This document shows, in pieces, positions 46,707 to 55,202 of a stretch of DNA of 64,000 bases. The first letter of the stretch is position 1; each line of letters starts with the position of its first letter. Where the stretch lies: positions 62,001 to 126,000 of the forward strand of contig JBGFRO010000027.1 in assembly GCA_041695085.1 (NCBI GenBank), written 5' to 3'. The position numbers and the translations under genes were made by a program. The notes below the pieces were generated by a model. The model saw nothing but the letters and a program-made list of their open reading frames with translations. It was not told where the DNA came from and did no database searches. The stretch is from DYFT01 sp041695085 (GTDB taxonomy: Bacteria; Bacteroidota; Ignavibacteria; UBA10030).

Positions 46707-47947
46707 AACCCCAACTTCGTTCTCGTGTTCAGAGGTTGCTCGACTTATGCCGGATATTGTTTGTTTTGATCCTTCTTCACCTGCCAGTGCGTTCGTTTCC
46801 GCAGGTCGCCATCCGCGGCGAAATGGTTTACACGATGTCCGGGGCACCTATTCGGGATGGGGTTGTTCTCATTCAGGGAACGAAGATTCAGCGGGTCGGT
46901 GCAGCCTCCCAAGTACGTATACCGGCCGGCTACAAGGTGTTGTCCGGTAAGGTTGTAACTCCCGGACTGGTGGATGCGCACTCCGTCGTCGGACTTGCGG
47001 GGATGTTGAACCAGCCGCACGACCAAATGCAATTGGAGAAATCGGAGCCCATCCAACCGGAACTGCGGGCCATCGATGCTTACAATGCCCGCGAGCCGTT
47101 GGTCGAATGGCTGCGCACCATGGGGGTTACGACGCTACACACGGGACACGGTCCCGGCGCGCTTGCGAGCGGAACGACCATCGTCGTCAAGACGCTGGGC
47201 AACACCGTGAACGAGGCGTTGATCGACTCCGGTATGGTGGCGTTCACACTGGGAGAATCAGTCTCACAGAACTTCCGGTCGCCAGGCACAAGCGCCAAAG
47301 CGGTGGCGCTCATTCGAGCTGAGTTCCTCAAGGCACAGGATTACGTCAAACGAAAGGCCCATCAGGATCCGGAGAAGCGACCGACGCCGGATTTGAAAAT
47401 GGAGATGCTTGCCCGTGTTTTAAGTGGTCAGACTAAAGTTTTGTTCACGGCGCAGAAGGCGACCGACATTCTCTCCGCCCTGAGGTTGGCAAGGGAGTTT
47501 GGATTCAAGATGGTGCTGGACGGGGCTGCGGAGGCACAGCTCGTCCTCGATGAAATCAAGAAATCTCAGGTGCCGGTGATTCTTCATCCTACGATGGTAC
47601 GGCCGAGCGGCGAGACGCGAAATGCGTCGTTTGAAACTGCATCCGTCCTGCAAAAGGCAGGAATTCCGTTTGCGATCCAGAGTGGGTATGAGAGTTACGT
47701 CCCGAAGACGCGGCACATCCTGTATGAAGCTGCCGTGGCCACGGCAAACGGCCTGACCTTCGAACAATCGCTGTCCGCAATCACTATCGATGCGGCAAGG
47801 ATCCTCGGCGTGGATCGTCGCGTCGGCTCCCTAGAAGTCGGTAAGGATGGAGATGTTGTGGTATTCGACGGCGATCCGTTCGAATACACGAGCCGCGTGT
47901 GCGGCGTGGTGATCAACGGTCAGGTGGTGAGCGAAACCTGTCGATGA
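46703..47947 (+). CDS. Exported amidohydrolase paralogue lacking metal ligands
   Basis: 414 residues from ATG 46703 (GGGGGG upstream). Signal peptide about 1-38 (LPVRSFPQ). Same fold and length as its neighbour, but the metal sites are gone: VDAHSVVG for VDTHSHIG, LFTAQKATD for the HHHTHRHDD site, VLDGAAEA for VLHHVSEA and AIQSGYES for the HTDD region. The C-terminal SLEVGKDGDVVVFDGDPF sandwich is kept. A pseudo-enzyme, probably a structural or regulatory partner of the active amidohydrolase just upstream. Confidence 0.88.
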   Translation: MKPQLRSRVQRLLDLCRILFVLILLHLPVRSFPQVAIRGEMVYTMSGAPIRDGVVLIQGTKIQRVGAASQVRIPAGYKVLSGKVVTPGLVDAHSVVGLAGMLNQPHDQMQLEKSEPIQPELRAIDAYNAREPLVEWLRTMGVTTLHTGHGPGALASGTTIVVKTLGNTVNEALIDSGMVAFTLGESVSQNFRSPGTSAKAVALIRAEFLKAQDYVKRKAHQDPEKRPTPDLKMEMLARVLSGQTKVLFTAQKATDILSALRLAREFGFKMVLDGAAEAQLVLDEIKKSQVPVILHPTMVRPSGETRNASFETASVLQKAGIPFAIQSGYESYVPKTRHILYEAAVATANGLTFEQSLSAITIDAARILGVDRRVGSLEVGKDGDVVVFDGDPFEYTSRVCGVVINGQVVSETCR

Positions 47948-47987
47948 CACAGGGGTAGACCGGGTTCCGAGGACGCTTCGTGCCTGT

Positions 47988-48037
47988 CCAAAATGTAGGG
48001 CGAGAAGCCTTCTCGCCCACATCGGTGTTGCAAAAAC
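47988..48037. repeat. Inverted-repeat copy L, left of the lipoprotein array
   Basis: Contains the palindrome GGGCGAGAAG-C-CTTCTCGCCC, then CACATCGGTGTTGCAAAAAC. The same ~49 bases occur in reverse at 57096-57144 with only a few differences. Confidence 0.8.
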
Positions 48038-48175
48038 ATCTGACTTCTTCAAATCTTGAAGAGAGTACAATGATCATTCATGAAAGGATGAAGTTGCCCT
48101 CAACAGCTTTTGGCGGTTGTTCGCACTTCGGCAAATCGTTTGACTTCCTCCCTCACTGAATTAACGAAAATCTTC

Positions 48176-48204
48176 TTGACATTCACAGATAAAACGCTGA
48201 TATT
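48176..48204 (+). promoter_or_regulatory. Strong predicted promoter at the head of the lipoprotein array
   Basis: TTGACA (48176-48181), 17 bases, GATATT (48199-48204): almost a perfect -35/-10 pair, 48 bases before the signal-peptide ORF at 48253 and the first array gene beyond. Confidence 0.6.
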
Positions 48205-48252
48205 CTCGCAGACAGTTACGATATCGTTGCAATTCGTCCTTTGGGGGGACCT

Positions 48253-48606
48253 ATGTATCGATTGTTTGCGAGCTTCGGCAATCTCATTTCCCTTCTCTTC
48301 TCGGTCTTATCTTGCTTTGCCCAAACCGTCATTCGTGATCGGACTGTCACCGAACCCCATCCCTCTCGACCAGCTCACGCCGCAGTAAAAAGGAGTGAAA
48401 GCTCTCACTCCTCATCCGAACAACCTCTGGCCGAAGATAACAACCCGGCACTGCAATATGACGGGGTGTTCACACTCGTTCCGCGAGTTATTGCTTCAGC
48501 ATCTTTCTCTTCCTTCCTCCTGTTTCAGCGGGATATCAGTCTCTGCAACATTCGAACTGAGAGCTCTTTCGAGCAAGGTGTATTGATTGAAAGGAGAAAA
48601 GAATGA
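48253..48606 (+). CDS. Hypothetical exported small protein, possibly a gene remnant
   Basis: 117 residues. GGGGGG then ATG; the first 24 residues form a clear signal peptide (MYRLFASFGNLISLLFSVLS-CFAQ). What follows has no recognisable domain and is rich in Ser, His and Pro (HPSRPAHAAVKRSESSHSSSEQP). The last ~15 codons lie inside the leader shared by all array genes, and its stop overlaps the first array gene's ATG (ATGA). It could be a short secreted protein or the stump of a longer gene fused to the array leader by recombination. Confidence 0.4.
   Translation: MYRLFASFGNLISLLFSVLSCFAQTVIRDRTVTEPHPSRPAHAAVKRSESSHSSSEQPLAEDNNPALQYDGVFTLVPRVIASASFSSFLLFQRDISLCNIRTESSFEQGVLIERRKE
48387..48412 (-). 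terminator. Possible minus-strand terminator before the array
   Basis: On the minus strand AGGAGTGA-GAGCTT-TCACTCCT is followed by TTTTTACTG. On the plus strand it has no T-tract. Confidence 0.35.
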
Positions 48607-49733
48607 GCGAGCACGAACCAAGCCAACAAACAATAAAGCGCAGTCAACAGAGTGTCATAGTTTCTGTTGCCGCTCTCCTGTTGCTCTGCACATTGACTCA
48701 ATGTGACGTGGGATTAGAGCCTGAGAGACCAAGACCACCGAGGGAATACCGATGGAGTGTCGATACCGTTTCCCTTCCGGGAGAATTGCAGCAACACATA
48801 AAAAGTATCTGGGGAACTAACGGAAAGAATGTTTACATCGTCGGCCATTCTGCCTATGGGGGTGGAGAGATGTGGCATTTCGACGGCACACGCTGGGAGC
48901 CGATCAAGTTAAGCGGGGCTTATGGCGGGCCGGTGACGAACACTTTTTCGCTATCAGGGATTTATGGGTTTTCTGCCAATAACATTATTGCCGTGGGAGA
49001 TATAGGCTTCTTTGACTCGCAAGCTTTGGTCGTACGGTATGATGGTAGAACGTGGCGTATGGAAGATCTTTCCCATCTCGGCGCGACGAAGGGCTTAGCC
49101 ACAGTCTGGGGTCTTTCACCCAGTCAGGTCTGGGCAGGGGGAGGTCACGGGCGGACTCTCAAAGGAGAAATCCTTTTCTTTGACGGCTCCTGGCGGAGAG
49201 ATTCTATTTCAAGCTCGGTCCCAGAACAGATACAAGTTTTAAGCATCTCAGGCAAATTGTTGAATGAAATGTATGCGATTGCAGTTGAAATACGACCGGG
49301 TCAGGGAGGGGACATGAAGTATTTCCTGAAACGTGCACAAAATGGCGTGTGGATTCCAGTCGACTCGCTGCAAGCTGGTTTTCAAAGATTTGGCGACAGA
49401 TTATGGACAAGCCCCTCGGGAAATCTCTATTCAGCTTCTATTCACGGAGTCTTCCTCTGGAATGGCCAGCAATGGATACAAGTGGGAGATCGTTCCGTCC
49501 AATCTGGTTGGCCTTCGGTCCTCTTCGGGTCAAGTGATCAAAACATTTTTTATCTGAGTAGCTTTGGCCTTTATCATTACAACGGCACGGATTGGTCCCT
49601 GAATCAGGATGCACTATTCACGAAGTGGGGAACGTGGTTCTACAGAGCGGGTTGGACAGATGGATATGAAGCTTTCATCGGAGCGAACAAATCAAACTTT
49701 CCACAAAAGGCGCTTGTGCTTCGCGGAAAATAG
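48603..49733 (+). CDS. Array lipoprotein 1 (β-propeller-like, mosaic family)
   Basis: 376 residues. Short basic cytosolic start, hydrophobic 18-33, lipobox LTQC (Cys34). The mature part is built of repeating ~45-residue blades: IWGTNGKNVYIVG...WHFDGTRWEP, IYGFSANNIIAVG...VRYDGRTWRMEDL, VWGLSPSQVWAGG...FFDGSWRR, LWTSPSGNLYSAS..FLWNGQQW, LFGSSDQNIFYLS...HYNGTDW. This is the surface-exposed propeller pattern seen in many FCB lipoproteins. Central cassette of type GHGR (like copy 5). One codon is deleted in FFDGS-WRR relative to copy 5. Its last ~110 residues are almost base-for-base those of copy 2. Confidence 0.88.
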   Translation: MSEHEPSQQTIKRSQQSVIVSVAALLLLCTLTQCDVGLEPERPRPPREYRWSVDTVSLPGELQQHIKSIWGTNGKNVYIVGHSAYGGGEMWHFDGTRWEPIKLSGAYGGPVTNTFSLSGIYGFSANNIIAVGDIGFFDSQALVVRYDGRTWRMEDLSHLGATKGLATVWGLSPSQVWAGGGHGRTLKGEILFFDGSWRRDSISSSVPEQIQVLSISGKLLNEMYAIAVEIRPGQGGDMKYFLKRAQNGVWIPVDSLQAGFQRFGDRLWTSPSGNLYSASIHGVFLWNGQQWIQVGDRSVQSGWPSVLFGSSDQNIFYLSSFGLYHYNGTDWSLNQDALFTKWGTWFYRAGWTDGYEAFIGANKSNFPQKALVLRGK

Positions 49734-49915
49734 GAAGAAAGGAGGTTCTACGGCTGAAGAACTGCTATAAAAAACCGTGAGGCGGCGTGGGTAGCACCGC
49801 CTCAACGGAACAACGGCAAACAGAAGATTCAGGTTGGCTCCCTGTCCTCAGTCGATGCGAGGCATCGCCGAGAGAGCTCTTTCGAGCAAGGTGTATTGAT
49901 TGAAAGGAGAAAAGA
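49734..49915. repeat. Array spacer 1 with two hairpins
   Basis: Near-identical to the other spacers. Hairpin 1, CCGT-GAGGCGG...CCGCCTC-a-ACGG (49775-49808), is preceded by A6 (49769-49774), so it is a terminator on the minus strand. Hairpin 2, CGATGC-GAG-GCATCG (49853-49867), is followed by CCGAGAGAGCTCTTT, a degenerate plus-strand terminator. It ends with the shared leader GAGCTCTTTCGAGCAAGG...AAAGGAGAAAAGA. Confidence 0.85.
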
Positions 49916-51049
49916 ATGAGCGAGCACGAACCAAGCCAACAAACAATAAAGCGCAGTCAACAGAGTGTCATAGTTTCTGTTGCCGCTCTCCTGTTGCTCT
50001 GCACATTGACTCAATGTGACGTGGGATTAGAGCCTGAGAGACCAAGACCACCGAGGGAATACCGATGGAGTGTCGATACCGTTTCCCTTCCGGGAGAATT
50101 GCAGCAACACATAAAAAGTATCTGGGGAACTAACGGAAAGAATGTTTACATCGTCGGCCATTCTGCCTATGGGGGTGGCGAGATGTGGCATTTTGACGGC
50201 ACACGCTGGGAACCGATCAAGTTAAGCGGGGCATATGGCGGACCGGTGACGAACACTTTTTCGCTATCAGGGATTTATGGTTTTTCTGCCAATAACATTA
50301 TTGCCGTGGGAGACATAGGCAGCACCGATTTTCACGGTTTGGTCGTGCGCTTTGACGGCGCATCATGGCGGATGGATAACCTTTCCCACTTGGGCAGGGT
50401 TGGCGTCCTTGTGTGTGTATGGGGTCTATCTCCCACTCAAGTGTGGGCAGGTGGCATGGTTCCAGCTAACGATAAACCCGAGATTATTTGTTATGACGGT
50501 TCCGTCTGGAGAAAAGATTCAATTTCACACCTGGTTACTGGACGACTGTTTATCGAAGCTTTAGGAGGCACCGCAGCTGCTCAAGTGTATGCCGTGGGAA
50601 TACAGTCTCGACCCGGTCAGGGAGGGGATATGAAATATTTTCTCAGACGCGAACAGAATGGAGTCTGGGTTCCTCTCGACTCGCTACAAGCTGGTTTTCA
50701 AAGATTTGGCGACAGATTATGGACAAGCCCCTCGGGAAATCTCTATTCAGCTTCTATTCACGGAGTCTTCCTCTGGAATGGCCAGCAATGGATACAAGTG
50801 GGAGATCGTTCCGTCCAATCTGGTTGGCCTTCGGTCCTCTTCGGGTCAAGTGATCAAAACATTTTTTATCTGAGTAGCTTTGGCCTTTATCATTACAACG
50901 GCACGGATTGGTCCCTGAATCAGGATGCACTATTCACGAAGTGGGGAACGTGGTTCTACAGAGCGGGTTGGACAGATGGATTTGAAGCTTTCATCGGAGC
51001 GAATAAATCAAACTTTCCACAAAAGGCGCTTGTGCTTCATGGAAAATAG
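49916..51049 (+). CDS. Array lipoprotein 2 (mosaic family)
   Basis: 377 residues. The first ~135 residues and their DNA match copy 1 almost exactly, lipobox Cys34 included. The middle (137-230) is of the VPAN type shared with copy 3: STDFHGLVVRFDGASWRMDNL, VWGLSPTQVWAGGMVPAN, YDGSVWRKDSISHLVTGRL, AQVYAVGIQSRPGQGG. From LQAGFQRFGDRLW to the end it is copy 1 again, with only two base differences seen over about 300 bases. This chimeric layout is direct evidence of recombination or gene conversion inside the array. Confidence 0.88.
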   Translation: MSEHEPSQQTIKRSQQSVIVSVAALLLLCTLTQCDVGLEPERPRPPREYRWSVDTVSLPGELQQHIKSIWGTNGKNVYIVGHSAYGGGEMWHFDGTRWEPIKLSGAYGGPVTNTFSLSGIYGFSANNIIAVGDIGSTDFHGLVVRFDGASWRMDNLSHLGRVGVLVCVWGLSPTQVWAGGMVPANDKPEIICYDGSVWRKDSISHLVTGRLFIEALGGTAAAQVYAVGIQSRPGQGGDMKYFLRREQNGVWVPLDSLQAGFQRFGDRLWTSPSGNLYSASIHGVFLWNGQQWIQVGDRSVQSGWPSVLFGSSDQNIFYLSSFGLYHYNGTDWSLNQDALFTKWGTWFYRAGWTDGFEAFIGANKSNFPQKALVLHGK

Positions 51050-51227
51050 GAAGGGTTATACGGCTAAAGAACTGCTATAGAAAACCGTGAGGCGGTGTGG
51101 GTAGCACCGCCTCAACGGAACAACGGCAAACGAAAAGTGTTCAGGTTGGCTCCCTGTCCTCAGTCGATGCGAGGCATCGCCGAGAGAGCTCTTTCGAGCA
51201 AGGTGTATTGATTGAAAGGAGAAAAGA
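51050..51227. repeat. Array spacer 2 with two hairpins
   Basis: As spacer 1, but the first hairpin is longer (GAGGCGGTG/CACCGCCTC, 51085-51118), its A-tract is shortened to four, and the stretch before hairpin 2 is the CGAAAAGTGTTCAGG variant also found after copy 5. Confidence 0.85.
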
Positions 51228-52364
51228 ATGAGCGAGCACCAACCAAGCCAACAAACAATAAAGCGCAGTCAACAGAGTGTCATAGTTTCTGTTGCCGCTC
51301 TCCTGTTGCTCTGCACATTGACTCAATGTGACGTGGGGATAGAGCCTGAGAGACCAAGACCACCGAGGGAATACCGATGGAGTGTCGATACCGTTTCCCT
51401 TCCGGGAGAATTGCAGCAACACATAAAAAGTATTTGGGGAACTAACGGAAAGAATGTTTACATCGTCGGCCATTCTGCCTATGGGGGTGGAGAGATGTGG
51501 CATTTTGACGGCACACGCTGGGAGCCGATCAAGTTAAGCGGGGCTTATGGCGGGCCGGTGACGAACACTTTTTCGCTATCAGGGATTTATGGGTTTTCTG
51601 CCAATAACATTATAGCCGTGGGAGACATAGGCAGCACCGATTTTCAAGGTCTGGTCGTGCGCTTTGACGGCGCATCATGGCGGATGGATAACCTTTCCCA
51701 CTTGGGCAGGGTTGGCGTCCTTGAGTGTGTGTGGGGTCTATCTCCCACTCAGGTGTGGGCAGGTGGCGTGGTTCCAGCTAACTATAAACCCGAGATTATT
51801 TATTATGACGGTTTCGTCTGGAGAAAAGATTCAATTTCACACCTGGTTACTGGACGACTGGTTATTGTAGCTTTAGGAGGCACCGCATCTGCTCAAGTAT
51901 ATGCCGTGGGAATACAGTCTCGACCCGGTCAGGGAGGGGACATGAAATATTTCCTGAAGCGTGAACAGAATGGCCTCTGGGTTCCTCTCGACTCGCTGCT
52001 GGGTGGCTTTCGTCAAAGGTTTGGTGATCGATTATGGACGAGCCCGTCGGGGAAACTCTACTCAGCGTCCATCCATGGAGTATTTCTCTGGAATGGTCAG
52101 CAATGGATACAAGTGGGAGATCGTTCGGTCAGTTCTGGTTGGCGTCCGGTCCTCTTCGGGTCAAGTGATGAGAACATTTTTTACTTGAGCAGTCACGGCC
52201 TTTATCATTACAACGGCACAAATTGGTCCCTGAATCAGGATCCACTATTCACTATGTGGGGGACATGGTTCTACAGTGCGGGATGGACAGATGGATATGA
52301 AGCCTTCATTACGGCTTATAAACTGGACTTCCCACAAAAGACACTCGTCCTTCACGGAAAATAG
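51228..52364 (+). CDS. Array lipoprotein 3 (mosaic family)
   Basis: 378 residues. Same constant N-terminus with two substitutions (E5Q, L38I). Middle cassette of the VPAN type like copy 2, with point differences (VPANYKPEIIYYDGF). The C-terminal half differs from copies 1 and 2: LLGGFRQRFGDRLW (one residue longer, shared with copy 5), SVSSGWRPVLFGSSDENIF, SSHGLYHYNGTNW and a private tail (FITAYKLDFPQKTLVLHGK). Predicted surface lipoprotein of unknown ligand. Confidence 0.88.
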   Translation: MSEHQPSQQTIKRSQQSVIVSVAALLLLCTLTQCDVGIEPERPRPPREYRWSVDTVSLPGELQQHIKSIWGTNGKNVYIVGHSAYGGGEMWHFDGTRWEPIKLSGAYGGPVTNTFSLSGIYGFSANNIIAVGDIGSTDFQGLVVRFDGASWRMDNLSHLGRVGVLECVWGLSPTQVWAGGVVPANYKPEIIYYDGFVWRKDSISHLVTGRLVIVALGGTASAQVYAVGIQSRPGQGGDMKYFLKREQNGLWVPLDSLLGGFRQRFGDRLWTSPSGKLYSASIHGVFLWNGQQWIQVGDRSVSSGWRPVLFGSSDENIFYLSSHGLYHYNGTNWSLNQDPLFTMWGTWFYSAGWTDGYEAFITAYKLDFPQKTLVLHGK

Positions 52365-52546
52365 GAAGAAAGGGGGTTCTACGGCTGAAGAACTACTATA
52401 AAAAACCGTGAGGCGGCGTGGGTAGCACCGCCTCAACGGAACAACGGCAAACAGAAGATTCAGGTTGGCTCCCTGTCCTCAGTCGATGCAAAGCATCGCC
52501 GAGAGAGCTCTTTCGAGCAAGGTGTATTGATTGAAAGGAGAAAAGA
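52365..52546. repeat. Array spacer 3 with two hairpins
   Basis: Minus-strand terminator hairpin at 52400-52439 (A6 tract first). Second hairpin CGATGC-AAA-GCATCG. Apparently identical to spacer 4. Confidence 0.85.
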
Positions 52547-53674
52547 ATGAGCGAGCACCAACCAAGCCAACAAACAATAAAGCGCAGTCAACAGAGTGTC
52601 ATAGTTTCTGTTGCCGCTCTCCTGTTGCTCTGCACATTGACTCAATGTGACGTGGGATTAGAGCCTGAGAGACCAAGACCACCGAGGGAATACCGATGGA
52701 GTGTCGATACCGTTTCCCTTCCGGGAGAATTGCAACAGATTACAACAGGTATTTGGGGAACTAACGGAAAGAATGTTTACATCGTCGGCCATTCTGCCTA
52801 TGGGGGTGGAGAGATGTGGCATTTTGACGGCACACGCTGGGAGCCGATCAAGTTAAGCGGGGCATATGGCGGGCCGGTGACGAACACTTTTTCGTTGTCA
52901 GGGATTTACGGGTTTTCTGCTAATAACATTATAGCCGTGGGGGATATAGGCTCCGATTTCCAAGCTTTGATCCTGCGCTTTGACGGCACCCGCTGGCGGA
53001 CGGAGGATCTGTCTCATCTTGGCAGCACCAGCCTGCTTGCTACTGTTTGGGGACTCTCCCCTACTCAGGTTTGGGCAGGTGGAGGATTCACAAGTGAAGG
53101 ACCACCAGGTGAGATACTTTACTACAATGGCTCTCTTTGGACCAAGGATTCAATTTCTTACATGGTGCCGAAACAATCTGGTATAACAGCTTTTGGAAGT
53201 AGCTCCTTTACTCAAATGTATGCCATAGGGGTACGTTATCAACCGGGAAAGGGGGACACAAAGTATTTCTTGAAACGCACCACTAATAGTCTCTGGATTC
53301 CGGTTGATTCTGTTAAATCTGGTGAATATCAAAGGTTTGGTGTCAAGATATGGACAAGCCCTTCGGGAAAACTTTATTCGGCTTCGAACTATGGAATTTT
53401 TCGGTGGAATGGTCAGGCATGGCAATTGATGGAAAACGTTGGTTTCGGAAGTGGCGGAATTCTTTTCGGCTCGAGCGACGAAAACATTTTTTTAGTAACG
53501 GGCAACGGTCTCTATCATTACAACGGCATTGACTGGCACTTAAATCAAGATGCGATCTTTACGATGAAAGACACGTGGTCTTATACCGCTGGATGGACAG
53601 ACGGAAAAGAGGCCTTCATTGCAGCGCATACATTAAACTTTCCACAAAAGACACTTGTCCTTCACGGAAAATAG
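52547..53674 (+). CDS. Array lipoprotein 4 (most divergent copy)
   Basis: 375 residues. Constant region as in copy 3 (E5Q) but with QQITTGIWG for QQHIKSIWG. From residue ~135 on it is the outlier: SDFQALILRFDGTRW, GGFTSEGPPGEILYYNGSLW, KQSGITAFGSSSFTQMYAIGVRYQPGKGDTKYF, then LYSASNYGIFRWNGQAWQLMENVGFGSGG. Same blade spacing and same C-terminal VLHGK. The spread of differences suggests it is an older lineage whose 5' end has been homogenised. Confidence 0.88.
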   Translation: MSEHQPSQQTIKRSQQSVIVSVAALLLLCTLTQCDVGLEPERPRPPREYRWSVDTVSLPGELQQITTGIWGTNGKNVYIVGHSAYGGGEMWHFDGTRWEPIKLSGAYGGPVTNTFSLSGIYGFSANNIIAVGDIGSDFQALILRFDGTRWRTEDLSHLGSTSLLATVWGLSPTQVWAGGGFTSEGPPGEILYYNGSLWTKDSISYMVPKQSGITAFGSSSFTQMYAIGVRYQPGKGDTKYFLKRTTNSLWIPVDSVKSGEYQRFGVKIWTSPSGKLYSASNYGIFRWNGQAWQLMENVGFGSGGILFGSSDENIFLVTGNGLYHYNGIDWHLNQDAIFTMKDTWSYTAGWTDGKEAFIAAHTLNFPQKTLVLHGK

Positions 53675-53856
53675 GAAGAAAGGGGGTTCTACGGCTGAAG
53701 AACTACTATAAAAAACCGTGAGGCGGCGTGGGTAGCACCGCCTCAACGGAACAACGGCAAACAGAAGATTCAGGTTGGCTCCCTGTCCTCAGTCGATGCA
53801 AAGCATCGCCGAGAGAGCTCTTTCGAGCAAGGTGTATTGATTGAAAGGAGAAAAGA
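53675..53856. repeat. Array spacer 4 with two hairpins
   Basis: Matches spacer 3 throughout by eye; minus-strand terminator hairpin at 53710-53749. Confidence 0.85.
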
Positions 53857-54993
53857 ATGAGCGAGCACGAACCAAGCCAACAAACAATAAAGCGCAGTCA
53901 ACAGAGTGTCATAGTTTCTGTTGCCGCTCTCCTGTTGCTCTGCACATTGACTCAATGTGACGTGGGATTAGAGCCTGAGAGACCAAGACCACCGAGGGAA
54001 TACCGATGGAGTGTCGATACCGTTTCCCTTCCGGGAGAATTGCAGCAACACATAAAAAGTATCTGGGGAACTAACGGAAAGAATGTTTACATCGTCGGCC
54101 ATTCTGCCTATGGGGGTGGCGAGATGTGGCATTTTGACGGCACACGCTGGAAGCCGATCAAGTTAAGCGGGGCTTATGGCGGGCCGGTGACGAACACTTT
54201 TTCGCTATCAGGGATTTATGGGTTTTCTGCCAATAACATTATAGCCGTGGGAGATATAGGCTCCTTTGACTCTCAAGCTTTGGTCGTACGGTATGATGGT
54301 AGGGCGTGGCGTATGGAAGATCTTTCCCATCTCGGCGCGACGAAGGGCTTAGCCACAGTCTGGGGTCTTTCACCCAGTCAGGTCTGGGCAGGCGGAGGTC
54401 ACGGACGGGCCCGCAAGGGAGAAATACTTTTTTTTGATGGCTCCATCTGGCGGAGAGATTCTATTGCAAGCTTGGTGCTAGAACAGATAGAAGTTCTAAG
54501 CATTGCGGGGAAATCATTAAGCGAGATGTATGCGATTGCAGTTGAAGGACGACCGGGTGCGGGAGGGGATATGAAATATTTTCTCAGACGCGAACAGAAT
54601 GGAGTCTGGGTTCCTCTCGACTCGCTGCTGGGTGGCTTTCGTCAAAGGTTTGGTGATCGATTATGGACGAGCCCGTCTGGGAAACTTTACTCGGCTTCTA
54701 TCGATGGAGTCTTCCTCTGGAATGGCCAGCAATGGAAACAAGTGGGAGATCGTTCCGTCCAATCTGGTTGGCGTCCGGTCCTCTTCGGGTCAAGTGATGA
54801 AAACATTTTTTATCTGAGTAGCTTTGGCCTTTATCATTACAACGGCACGGATTGGTCCCTGAATCAGGATGCACTATTCACGAAGTGGGGAACGTGGTTC
54901 TACAGAGCGGGTTGGACAGATGGATATGAAGCTTTCATCGGAGCGAACAAATCAAACTTTCCACAAAAGGCGCTTGTGCTTCGCGGAAAATAG
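53857..54993 (+). CDS. Array lipoprotein 5 (mosaic family)
   Basis: 378 residues. Constant N-terminus as copy 1 (one change, W-K-P for W-E-P). Middle cassette of the GHGR type shared with copy 1 (SQALVVRYDGRAW, SQVWAGGGHGRARKGEILFFDGSIWRR), then a short stretch like copy 2 (DMKYFLRREQNGVWVPLDSL), then LLGGFRQRFGDRLW like copy 3, then a tail like copies 1 and 2 (SSFGLYHYNGTDWSLNQDALFTKWGTWFYRAGW). At least four sources can be traced in one gene, the clearest mosaic in the array. Confidence 0.88.
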   Translation: MSEHEPSQQTIKRSQQSVIVSVAALLLLCTLTQCDVGLEPERPRPPREYRWSVDTVSLPGELQQHIKSIWGTNGKNVYIVGHSAYGGGEMWHFDGTRWKPIKLSGAYGGPVTNTFSLSGIYGFSANNIIAVGDIGSFDSQALVVRYDGRAWRMEDLSHLGATKGLATVWGLSPSQVWAGGGHGRARKGEILFFDGSIWRRDSIASLVLEQIEVLSIAGKSLSEMYAIAVEGRPGAGGDMKYFLRREQNGVWVPLDSLLGGFRQRFGDRLWTSPSGKLYSASIDGVFLWNGQQWKQVGDRSVQSGWRPVLFGSSDENIFYLSSFGLYHYNGTDWSLNQDALFTKWGTWFYRAGWTDGYEAFIGANKSNFPQKALVLRGK

Positions 54994-55150
54994 GAAGAAA
55001 GGAGGTTCTACGGCTGAAGAACTGCTATAAAAAACCGTGAGGCGGTGTGGGTAGCACCGCCTCAACGGAACAACGGCAAACGAAAAGTGTTCAGGTTGGC
55101 TCCCTGTCCTCAGACGATGCAAAGCATCGCTGAGGCCTCTTTGTTTGCCA
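54994..55150. repeat. Array spacer 5, terminal version
   Basis: The same spacer as between the copies but it breaks off after the second hairpin; the shared leader (CGAGCAAGG...) is missing. Minus-strand terminator hairpin at 55029-55068. Confidence 0.8.
55108..55146 (+). terminator. Plus-strand terminator closing the array
   Basis: CCTCAG-a-CGATGC-AAA-GCATCG-CTGAGG followed by CCTCTTTGTTT: twelve base pairs with one bulge. The internal spacers carry the same hairpin with the outer arm broken, so only the last one looks fully efficient. Confidence 0.75.
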
Positions 55151-55202
55151 AGAGAATCTACCGACAATCAACTCCAAAAACAAGGTCTGGAGGAATAAAG
55201 CC

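Noticed and set aside
48603..54993. Tandem array read as a CRISPR-like or direct-repeat array
   Set aside because: The repeating units are whole genes with open frames and ribosome sites; the spacers are the conserved part.
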